Source: DATBQN01 sp963755825 (lineage in GTDB: Bacteria; Acidobacteriota; Thermoanaerobaculia; Multivoradales; UBA5704). Taken from it: DNA of 64,000 nucleotides. The translations under genes and the position numbers were made by a program. Location of the stretch: positions 124,001-188,000 of the forward strand of contig CAVWLA010000001.1 of the NCBI GenBank assembly GCA_963755825.1. The letters run 5' to 3'. This document shows positions 55,301-64,000 of this stretch, one piece after another; the first letter of the stretch is position 1; each line of letters begins with the position of its first letter. The notes under the pieces were generated by a model. The model made no database searches. It saw only the letters and a list, made by a program, of their open reading frames with translations, and was not told where the DNA came from.

Positions 55301-58300
55301 GACTACCTGGTACCGGCGAGCTTCGTGCTCGTCGCCGGGCTGCCCTGGAACGCCAACGGCAAGGTCGACCGCCGCGCTCTCCTCGCCCTCGACCTCGACA
55401 CCGCGCCGGAGACGGAGGGCGGTCTCCGCACGCCGCCGCGGACGCCGACCGAGGAGCTGCTGCAGGCGATCTGGAGCGCGGCTCTCGGCATCGCCGCCGA
55501 GCGGCTGGGGACCGGTGACGACTTCTTCGCCCTCGGCGGCCACTCGCTCCTCGCCACGCGCGTCGTCTCGCGCATCCGGCAGACCTTCGGCGTCGAGCTG
55601 CCGCTGCGCCGCCTCTTCGAGTCGCCGACCATCGCCGCCCTCGCCCGCGAGGTCGACGGCAAGCGCGCCGGAGGCGCCGCCGCGCTGCCGCCGATCGTGC
55701 CGGCGCCGCGCGATCCATCGCATCCGCCTCCGCTCTCCTTCGCGCAGGAGCGGCTGTGGTTCCTCGATCAGCTGCAGCCGGGGAGCGCCCTCTACAACGT
55801 GCCGCTCGCGATGCGCCTCGCGGGCGACCTCGACGCGTCTGCCCTCGCCGCGGCGGTCGGCGGCGTCGTGCGCCGCCACGAGGCGCTGCGGACGACCTTC
55901 GCGGTGGCCGCCGGCCGCCCGGTGCAGATGGTCCATGCTGCCGGCGAGCTCGTTCAGCCGCTGATCGACCTCGCCGCGCTGCCGCCGGCGGGCGGCGAGG
56001 GCGAGGTCCGCCGGCTGGCGACGGCCGAGGCGGGGCGGCCGTTCGACCTCGCGGCGGGTCCGCTCCTCCGCGCCACGCTCCTCCGCCTGGGCGCCGCGGA
56101 GCACGCGGCTCTCGTCACCCTGCATCACATCGTCTCCGACGGCTGGTCGATGAACGTCCTGGTGCGCGAGCTGGGCGAGCTCTATGCCGCGGCGCGGGAG
56201 CGCCGCCCGCCGCGGCTCGCCCCGCTGCCGATCCAATATGCCGACTTCGCGCTCTGGCAGCGCCAGGCCCTCGCCGGCGAGCGGCTGGAGGCGGAGCTCG
56301 CTTACTGGCGGCGGGCGCTCGCCGGCCTCGCCACCCTCGAGCTGCCGACCGATCGGCCGCGCCCGCCGCTGCTGACCTCGGCGGGCGGGGCGCACGCGCG
56401 GCGGCTGCCGGCCGGGCCCGCGGCGGCGCTCGCGGCATTGGCGCGCGCCGAGGGGGCGACGCTCTACATGGCGCTCGTCGCCGCGCTCGCCGTCGTCCTC
56501 GGCCGCCACGCCGGCGGCGACGACGTCGCCCTGGGGTCGCCGATCGCCAACCGCAACCGGGCGGAGACCGAGGGGCTGATCGGCTTCTTCGTCAACACCC
56601 TGGTGCTGCGCACCGACTGCGCCGGCGCGCCGCCTTTCCGCACCCTGCTGGCGCGGGTGCGGGAGACGGTGCTCGGCGCCTTCCTGCATCAGGACCTGCC
56701 GTTCGAGCGGGTGGTGGAGGAGCTGGCGCCGCAGCGCGATCCCAGCCGCACGCCGCTCTTCCAAGTGATGCTGGCCCTGCAGAACGCGACCGACGGCGCC
56801 GCCGAGATGGCGCTGCCGGGCCTCACCCTTCGCCCGCTGCGGCAGGAGGGCGGCGAGGCGAAGTTCGATCTCACCCTCGCCTTCGCCGAGGGGGCGTCCG
56901 GGCTCGGCGGTGTCTGGGGCTACAACCGCGACCTCTTCGACGCCACCACCGTGGCGCGGCTCGCGGGCCACTTCGAGATCCTCGTCGGGGCGCTCCTCGC
57001 CGCGCCGGAGCGCTCCATCGCCGAGCTGCCGCTCCTCTCCGCGGCCGAGCGCGCGCAGCTCGTCGAGGAGTGGAACGCGACGGCGGCGGCCTATCCGCGC
57101 GAGGCCACGCTCGGCGAGCTCTTCGCCCGCCAGGCGGAGTCGACGCCGGAGGCGATCGCCCTCGTCGCCGGCGAGGCGGCGGTGAGCTACGGCGAGCTGG
57201 CGCGGCGGTCGCGGCGCCTCGCCCGGCGGCTGGCGGCGCTCGGTCTGCCGCCCGAGGCGCCGGTGGCGCTCCTCCTGCCGCGGTCGTTCGACCTCGTCGT
57301 CGCCATGCTGGCCGTCGCCGCGGCCGGCGGCGTCTACCTGCCGCTCGATCCCGGCCTGCCGCGGCGGCGGCTGGCGTTCCTGCTCGACGACGCCGGCGTG
57401 GTGCGGGTGGTGACGCGGCGCGGGCTCGCGGGCGGCCTGCCGGACGAGTCGCCGCCGGTGCTCCTCATCGAGGAGAGCGGCGGCGAGGCGGCGGCGGAGC
57501 CGCCCGAGCCGTTGCCGCCCCTGCCTCCCCTCGCCGCCGCGGACGCCCTCGCCTATGTGCTCTACACCTCCGGCTCGACGGGGGCGCCGAAGGGCGTCGC
57601 CGTGCCGCATCGCGCCGTCGTCCGGCTGGTCTGTGGCCCCGACTACGTGCGCTTCGGGCCGCGCGAGGTATTCCTGCAGCTCGCTCCAGCCGGCTTCGAC
57701 GCTGCGACGTTCGAGATCTGGGGCGCGCTGCTGCACGGCGCCCGGCTGGTGATGGCGCCGCCCGGGGCGCTCGCCATCGAGGAGATCGGCGACCTGCTGG
57801 CGCGGCACCAGGTGACCACCCTCTGGCTGACCGCGGGCCTCTTCCATCAGGTCGTCGACGGCCACCTCGAGCTGCTGCGGCCGGTCCGCCAGCTCCTCGC
57901 CGGCGGCGACGTGCTCGGCGTGAAGCAGGTCGCCGAGGTGCTCGCCGCGCTCCCCGCCATCCGGCTGGTGAACGGCTATGGGCCGACCGAGAACACCACC
58001 TTCACCTGCGCCGCCCCGCTCTCGGCGGCGACCGCCCTCGGCGCCTCGGTGCCGCTCGGACGGCCGATCGCCAACGGCCGCGTCCATCTCCTCGACGGAG
58101 CGGGATCGCCGGTGCCGATCGGCGTCGCCGGCGAGCTCTGCGCCGGCGGCGACGGCCTCGCGCGCGGCTACCTGGGCCAGCCGGCGCTGACCGCCGCGCG
58201 CTTCGTCCCCGATCCGCTGGGGGAGCCGGGAGGGCGCCTCTACCGCACCGGCGACCTGGCGCGCCGCCGGCGCGACGGCGCCATCGAGTTCCTCGGCCGG

Positions 58301-61300
58301 CTCGACGACCAGGTGAAGATCCGAGGTTTCCGCATCGAGCCCGGCGAGGTGGAGGCGGCTCTCCGCCGCCATCCCGGCGTGCGCGAGGCCGCCGTCCTGG
58401 TGCAGGAGGGCGAGCGGGGCGAGGACCGGCGGCTGGTCGCCTTCTGGAGCGCTGCGGACGGCGGCCCCGCCGCGCCGGCGCTCCGCGCCTTCCTCCAGGA
58501 GCGGCTCCCCGAGCACCTGGTGCCGGCCGCCCTGGTGCCCGTCGAGACGCTGCCGCTCACCGCCAACGGCAAGGTCGATCGTCGCGCCCTGCTGGCGTCG
58601 CTCGCGGCGCGCGCGGAGCCGGAGCGGCCGGCCGGCGAGCCGGCGCTGGCGCCGCGCACGCCGACGGAGGAGCTGCTGCTCGGCATCTGGAGCGAGACGC
58701 TGGGGCGCGATGCCGCGACGCTGGGGATCGACGACGACTTCTTCGCCCTCGGCGGCCACTCGCTGCTGGCGACGCGGGTGGTCTCCCAGGTGCGCCAGAC
58801 CCTGGGCGTCGAGCTGCCGCTGCGGCGGCTCTTCGAGGCGCCGACGATCGCGGCGCTGGCGCGCGAGGTGGACGCTCTCCGCACCGGCGGCGAGGCGGCG
58901 CTGCCGCCGATCGTCCCCGTGCCGCGCGGCGGCGCCGGCTCGCTGCCGCTCTCCTTCGCCCAGGAGCGCCTCTGGTTCCTCGACCGCCTGCAGCCGGGTG
59001 GCGCGGTCTACAACGTGCCGCTGGCGCTCCGCCTCACCGGCGCGCTCGACCGCGGCGCCCTCGCCGCGGCCCTCGCCGCCCTCGTCGACCGCCACGAGGC
59101 GGTGCGCACCACCTTCGCCAGCGAGGGAGGCCGGCCGGTGCAGGTGATCCGTCCGCTCGCCGCCGTCGGACTGCCGCAGGTCGATCTCGGCGGCCTGGCG
59201 CCGGCGGCGCGCGAGGCCGCGGCGCGGCACCTCGCGCTGGCGGAGGCGCGGGCGCCGTTCGACCTCGCCGCGGGTCCGCTGCTCCGCGGCCTGCTGCTCT
59301 GCCTTTCGCCGCCGGTCGGTCCGCGCGCCGGCACCGCCGAGCGCGCCGAGGACGGCGAGCACATCGCCCTCGTCACCCTCCACCACATCGTCGCGGACGG
59401 CTGGTCGATGGGCATCCTGGTGCGCGAGCTGGGGGCGCTCTACGCCGCCTGCCAGGCGGGGCGGCCGTCGCCGCTGCGGCAGCTGCCGGTGCAGTATGCC
59501 GACTTCGCCGTCTGGCAGCGTGCCGTCCTCGCCGGCGAGGTGCTGGCGCGGGAGATCGGCTTCTGGCGGCAGGCGCTCGCCGGCCTGACGCCGCTCGAGC
59601 TGCCGATCGACCGGCCGCGGCCGCCGATCCTCACCTCGGCGGGCGGCACCTGCTCGCTCCGCCTGCCGGCGGCGCTCGCCGCCGGCCTGCAGCGCCTGGC
59701 GCGGGAGTCGGGCTCGACGCTCTACATGGCGCTGCAGGCGGCGGTGGCGGCGCTCCTCGCCCGCCACACCGGCGGCGACGACGTGGCGCTCGGCTCGCCG
59801 ATCGCCAACCGCAACCGCGCCGAGACCGAGGGCCTGATCGGCTTCTTCGTCAACACCCTCGTGCTGCGCACCGACTGCGCCGGCGCGCCGGCCGGCCGCG
59901 AGCTGCTGGCGCGGGTGCGCGAGACGGTGCTCGCCGCCTTCGCGCACCAGGACCTGCCGTTCGAGAAGGTGGTCGAGGAGCTGGCGCCCGAGCGCGATCC
60001 CAGCCGCACGCCGCTCTTCCAGGTGATGTTCGTCCTGCAGACGATCGCCGACGAGCTGGCCGAGCTGCGGCTGCCGGGGCTCACCCTCCGCCCGCTGGAG
60101 ACCGCCGCCGAGGTGGCGAAGTTCGACCTCACCCTCGCCTTCGCGCCGGGTCCGCACGGCCTCCACGGCACCTGGAGCTACAACCGCCACCTCTTCGACC
60201 GCACCACCGTGGCGCGCCTCGCCGCCCATCTCGAGGCGCTCGTCGCCGGGATGATCGCGGCGCCCGAGCGGGCGGTCGCCGAGCTGCCGCTCCTCGGCGC
60301 CGGCGAGCGCGCGCAGCTCGCCTGGGAGTGGAACGCGACGGCGGCGCCGTTCTCCCGCGACGCGACGCTCACCGACCTCTTCCGCGCCCAGATGGAGCGG
60401 GCTCCTGAGGCGATCGCCGTGGTCGCCGGCGACGCCGCGGTCTCCTACCGCGAGCTCGCCCGGCGGAGCGCGCGGATCGCCGCCCGGCTGGGCGCCGCCG
60501 GCGTCGTCGCCGGCGATCTCGTGGGCATCTGCGCCGAGCGCTCGCCGGCGCTCGTCGCCGGCATCCTCGGCATCCAGGCGGCCGGGGCGGCCTACGTGCC
60601 GCTCGATCCGGAGTACCCGGACGAGCGCCTGGCCTTCATGCTCGCCGACGCGGCGCCGGCGGCGCTGCTCGCGACGCCCCGGCTCGCCGCTCGACTGGGC
60701 GCGGCGGCGGCGCGCTCCCTGCCGCTCGAAGACCCCCTCGACGCCAGCCCCGGCGCAGGCGCGGACGGGGGGGATCTGCCGCCGCTCGCGCCCCTCGACG
60801 CCGAGTGCCTCGCCTACGTGCTCTACACCTCGGGCTCGACCGGACGGCCGAAGGGGGTGATGGTCTCCCACCGCGCCATCGTCAACCACCTGCTCTTCCT
60901 GCAGGCGGCGCATCCGCTCGGCGCCGGCGACCGCGTGCTGCAGAAGACCAGCGTCTGCTTCGACGTCTCCGTGGGGGAGATCTTCTCGCCTCTCCTCGCC
61001 GGCGCCTGTCTCGTCCTCGCCCGCCCCGGCGGCCAGCGCGATCCCCTCTACCTCGCGGCGGTCGTCGAGGGCGAGGCGATCACCCTCCTGCAGCTGGTGC
61101 CGACGCTCCTCCAGGCTCTCCTCGAGGAGCCGTGGGCGGCATCGCCGCCGCGCGCGCTCCGCCGCGTGCTCACCGGCGGCGAGGCGCTCTCCGGCAAGCT
61201 GGTGCGGAGCTTCTTCTCCACCTGGACGGGCGGCGCGCCGGCGGCCGAGCTGGTCGACATCTACGGGCCGACCGAGGCGGCGATCGCCGTCACCGCCCAC

Positions 61301-63037
61301 CGCTGCGGCGCGGCGGACGCCGAGGTGGCGGTCAGCGTGCCGCTGGGGCGCACCGTCGCCAATGCCGCCATCCACCTGCTCGACCGCCGGCAGCTCCCGG
61401 TGCCGCTCGGCGTCGCCGGCGAGCTCTGCATCGCCGGCGTCTGCCTCGGGCGCGGCTATCTCGGCCGGGCGGAGCTGACGGCGGAGCGCTTCGTCCCCGG
61501 CGCGGTGGCCGGCGGCGGCGACGGCGCGGGGAGCCGCCTCTACCGCACCGGCGACCTCGCCCGCCGCCTGCCCGACGGCACGCTGCAGTTCCTCGGCCGC
61601 CTCGACCACCAGGTGAAGATCCGCGGCTTCCGCGTCGAGCTGGGGGAGATCGAGGCGGTGATCGCCGCGGCGCCGGAGGTCCGCGAGGCGGCGGTGGCCG
61701 CCCGCGGCGAGGGCGCCGGGCGCCAGATCGCCGCCTACGTCGTGCTGCGGGATGGCGAGGAGACCGATGTCGCCGCGGTCGCTGCGCTCCGCCAGCGCGT
61801 CCGCGAGCGCCTGCCGGAGGCGATGGTGCCGGCGAGCTGGACGGTCCTCGCCGCCCTGCCGCTCGCCCCCAACGGCAAGGTCGATCGCGCCGCCCTGCCG
61901 GCGCCGGGCGCCGTCGGCGAGCGGGCGCGGGTGGCGCCGCGGAACGCGCTCGAGCAAGCTCTCGCGGCGATCTGGGAGGAGATCCTCGGGCGCGGTCCGG
62001 TGGGCGTCACCGACGACTTCTTCGCCCTCGGCGGCCACTCCTTCCTCGCCGTCCGGCTGCTCTCCCGCATCGCGCGAGAGCTCGGCCGCGAGCTGCCGCT
62101 CGCCGCGCTCTTCGAGGCGCGCACGGTCGAGAGCCTCGCCGCGCTCCTCGCCGCCGAGCCCGGCGGCGAGACGGCCTGCGCGGCGGCCTCGGCCGGCTCG
62201 CCGCTGGTGCTCCTGCAGCCGGCGGGCATCCTGCCGCCGCGCTTCTTCGTCCATCCGGTGGGCGGCGCCGTCTTCTGCTATCGCGACCTCGCCGGCGGGC
62301 TCGGGGACGAGCGGCCGTTCTACGGCATCCAGGCCCGCGCCCTCCTCGCCGACAGCGGCGCGGCGGAGCCGGTCGAACCGCTCGCCACGGTCGAGGAGAT
62401 GGCCGCCGACTACTGCCGGGCGATCGCCGCGGTGCAGCCGGCCGGGCCGTATCACCTCGGCGGCTGGTCGTTCGGCGGCCTCGTCGCGCTCGCCATGGCG
62501 CGGCAGCTCGAGGCGCGCGGCGAGCGCGTCGCCGAGCTCGTCCTGCTCGATCCGACGACGGTGCCGGCGGCGCTCCGCGGACAGCCGGCGGACGAGGTCG
62601 CCGAGCTCCTGCTGGTGGCGCGCGACCTCGGCGGTATCGCCGGCCGGCCGCTCGATCTCGCCGCCGGCGAGCTGGCGGCGGCCGATCCCTCACGCCGGCT
62701 CGACCTCGTGCTCGAGCGCGCCGTGGCGGCGGGCGGCCTGCCGGCGGACGTCGACCGCGGCCGCCTGCGCCGCCTGGCGGCGATCTACCGCCAGAACCTG
62801 CGGGCGGGGCTCGCCTATCGGCCGGAGCCCTGCGCGGCGCCGGTCACCCTCGTCCGCCCCGCCGACGCCGCTCTCCGCGAGGAGATCGCCGCGGCCGCCG
62901 GGATCTGGGAGGAGATCGCCGGCGGCGGCCTCACCGTCGTCGCCGCGGCCGGCGACCACTACAGCATGCTGCGCCCGCCCCAGGTCGCGGCGCTATGTCG
63001 TAAACTCGCGAGCCCTGCCGCCCCGGCGGCGAGCTGA
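52349..63037 (+). CDS. Terminal NRPS (3562 aa): three modules and thioesterase
   Basis: The ATG at 52349 overlaps the stop of the upstream megasynthase (ATGA), with GAGGGGG just upstream, so the two are translated in step. An N-terminal 45-residue segment with a hydrophobic acidic helix (DEEILVLLLAEEGIEL) may be a docking element. Order: C8 46-505 (His189/190 in LHHIVSDGWS), A8 513-1018, T8 (Ser1066), C9 1128-1573, A9 1581-2085, T9 (Ser2138), C10 2200-2658, A10 2668-3185, T10 (Ser3231, GGHSFLAV), and a type I thioesterase 3288-3562. The thioesterase has GGWSFGGLVALAMARQ (Ser3374) and GDHYSMLRPP (His3537). It adds the last three residues and releases the product by hydrolysis or cyclisation. 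No epimerisation domain is present. Confidence 0.95.
52485..55660 (+). other. Module 8: C-A(Ile/Val-like)-T
   Basis: A8 has YVIYTSGSTGSPKGVAVPH, NPAFDAATFEIWGALLNGG, LFVTTALFNQL, VLFGGEQVD and VYGPTENTTFSTW. The hand-read code is D-A-F-F-L-G-V-T-F, close to codes for branched aliphatic residues (isoleucine or valine). T8 Ser is 1066. Confidence 0.82.
55725..58880 (+). other. Module 9: C-A(Val)-T
   Basis: A9 is a near relative of A8 (AGFDAATFEIWGALLHGA, LWLTAGLFHQV, LLAGGDVLG, GYGPTENTTFTC). The hand-read code D-A-F-W-L-G-G-T-F differs by one conservative change from the valine code DAFWIGGTF. T9 Ser is 2138. Confidence 0.84.
58945..63034 (+). other. Module 10: C-A-T and release thioesterase
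   Basis: C10 has LHHIVADGWSMGI. A10 has YVLYTSGSTGRPKGVMVSH, SVCFDVSVGEIFSPLLAGA, LLQLVPTLLQA, VLTGGEALSG and IYGPTEAAIAVTAH. The hand-read code is D-V-G-Q-L-G-I-I-A, only its first three positions matching the ornithine-type DVGEIGSID, so I make no call. T10 Ser is 3231. The thioesterase (alpha/beta hydrolase, Ser3374, His3537) completes the line. Confidence 0.82.
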
Positions 63038-63066
63038 GATCCATCTCTACCCGACAGGAGGTTTGC

Positions 63067-63843
63067 ATGTCCGGTTTCCGCGTCAAGATTTCCTCGCCGA
63101 TCCTCGCGGCGCTCGCCCTCGTCCCGGGGCTCGCGCTCGCCCCGGCGCTCGCCCGCGGGGCGGAGCCGGTGACGGTCCGCCCCGGCGATCCGGCCGTCGA
63201 CGGCAGCGTCATCCGGCCCTACACCAACAAGTGGAAGATCACGCAGACCGGCCTCTCGGGCAAGAGCGTCGTCCGCGGCACCTGGTCGGACCAGCTCGAG
63301 ATCACCACCGTCAACGGCAAGCCGGCGATCAAGCGGACGCAGATCGAGGCGCTCACCGAGCGCACCGTCACCAACGTCAACGTCGTCGACCCCAAGACGC
63401 TGGCGCCGATCATGAGCGAGATCTCCGACACCAAGGGCTTCTTCCGGCACTGGGACTTCGACGGCAAGAAGATCGACATCAAGCGCTCGAGCGAGCCGGC
63501 GGGCGGCGAGATCAAGGCGAGCTCGGTCACCCTCGACACGCCGGTCTTCGACTTCCTCGGCGGCATGTACGGGGTGCTCCTCGTCGGCTTCCCGCTGCAG
63601 ACCGGCTACGCGGCGAAGTTCCCCATCTTCGACGACGAGAAGAACGCCATGGGCTGGATCTCCTTCACGGTGGGCGGCAAGGAGCAGGTGCAGGCCGGCC
63701 CCGACAAGAAGGTCGAGGCCTGGGCGGTGCAGACGGAGGCCGAGGGCTTCAAGATGACCTTCTATCTGACCAAGGAGCCGCCCTACGTCATCCGGCTGCT
63801 GCAGGTCGGCGCCCGCGGCAGCCTCAGCTACGACATGCTCTGA
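63067..63843 (+). CDS. Secreted protein of unknown function
   Basis: A 258-aa protein with a textbook start: AGGAGG at 63056-63061, 5 nt before the ATG at 63067. The signal peptide is at residues 1-31 (SSPILAALALVPGLALAPAL). The mature part is all-beta in character (TNKWKITQTGLSGKSVVRG, FFRHWDFDGKKIDIKRS, EAWAVQTEAEGFKMTFYL) with no Cys and no catalytic motif I recognise. It has the feel of a lipid-binding or DUF3108-like beta-barrel protein, but this is only an impression. It lies 29 bp after the NRPS stop, so it may be co-transcribed, yet its own strong ribosome binding site fits independent household use equally well. Confidence 0.75.
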   Translation: MSGFRVKISSPILAALALVPGLALAPALARGAEPVTVRPGDPAVDGSVIRPYTNKWKITQTGLSGKSVVRGTWSDQLEITTVNGKPAIKRTQIEALTERTVTNVNVVDPKTLAPIMSEISDTKGFFRHWDFDGKKIDIKRSSEPAGGEIKASSVTLDTPVFDFLGGMYGVLLVGFPLQTGYAAKFPIFDDEKNAMGWISFTVGGKEQVQAGPDKKVEAWAVQTEAEGFKMTFYLTKEPPYVIRLLQVGARGSLSYDML

Positions 63844-63890
63844 GCCCTGCTCCCGCCTCGTTTCCTTTCCCTCTGCCGATGAGATGAAAA

Positions 63891-63921
63891 CGCCCGCCGC
63901 GTTCGAGGAACGCGGCGGGCG
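63891..63921 (-). terminator. Rho-independent terminator for the gene entering from the right
   Basis: A perfect 14-bp stem (CGCCCGCCGCGTTC at 63891-63904 and its inverse at 63908-63921) with a 3-nt loop. On the minus strand it is followed by TTTTCATC (the AAAA at 63887-63890), so it ends transcription coming from the right. There is no T-run on the plus side, although a hairpin this strong may also slow plus-strand transcription after the gene at 63843. Confidence 0.85.
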
Positions 63922-63954
63922 CGAGGAGGAGCCGGCCTGGCGAGACCGATCCTT

Positions 63955-64000
63955 CTAGAAACCCGTGCCGAAGAGGCCGGGGTGGGCGTCGTTGAAGGCC
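63955..64000 (-). CDS. C-terminal end of a gene entering from the right edge (partial)
   Basis: The minus strand reads AFNDAHPGLFGTGF and then TAG (63955-63957), followed 33 nt later by the terminator at 63891-63921. The arrangement of open frame, stop and terminator supports a real gene end. An aromatic last residue is common in outer-membrane beta-barrel proteins, but 14 residues are too few for a family call. Confidence 0.5.
   Translation of the reverse strand, partial: AFNDAHPGLFGTGF

Overview
The window is very GC-rich DNA that looks like a chromosomal segment of an Acidobacteriota bacterium, probably close to the class Thermoanaerobaculia. Pointers are an ADOP-type MacB/FtsX permease at the left edge, secreted proteins with the 'PCRIFDSR'-type domain, a VWFA-like secreted protein and large multi-sensor kinases. 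The assignment is inference from gene content; no rRNA or other marker gene is present.

Left part (1-15.5 kb): ordinary chromosomal genes. A permease on the minus strand is cut by the window edge. Then come two secreted proteins, a cupin, and an unusual array of 20-bp degenerate direct repeats whose core is GCCGTCTGAA. After the array lie a 1412-aa double hybrid histidine kinase, a lone YoeB-like toxin, a small Cys-rich secreted protein translationally coupled to an 799-aa secreted carboxypeptidase-regulatory-like protein, and a three-gene minus-strand operon ending in a caspase-like protease with Skp/OmpH-like repeats.

Middle part (15.5-24.2 kb): two divergent operons. The minus operon encodes an acidic DG-repeat protein, a SyrP/TauD-like dioxygenase, a discrete malonyl-CoA-type acyltransferase and an APH-family kinase. 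The plus operon encodes a phosphoribosyltransferase, two paralogous ATP-grasp proteins and a serine beta-lactamase-family hydrolase. A small antibiotic-biosynthesis-monooxygenase-like protein follows on the minus strand.

Right part (24.5-63.0 kb): two translationally coupled genes encode a hybrid NRPS-PKS assembly line of 9289 and 3562 aa. The order is FAAL-ACP loading; C-A(with inserted luciferase-like monooxygenase)-T; C-A-T; C-A(with inserted methyltransferase)-T; KS-AT-degenerate KR-T; three C-A-T; then C-A-T, C-A-T and C-A-T-TE. Hand-read specificity codes suggest Gly in module 1, Ala in module 5, identical unknown substrates in modules 6 and 7, Ile/Val in module 8 and Val in module 9. 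The expected product is a lipopeptide-polyketide of nine amino acids plus one malonate unit, with an oxidised glycine near the lipid end and a methylated residue. The SyrP-like dioxygenase, discrete AT and APH kinase upstream are good candidates for tailoring, editing or self-protection. No epimerisation domain, MbtH-like protein or phosphopantetheinyl transferase was seen in the window.

The right edge has a secreted protein gene, a strong minus-strand terminator, and the last 14 codons of a gene entering from the right.
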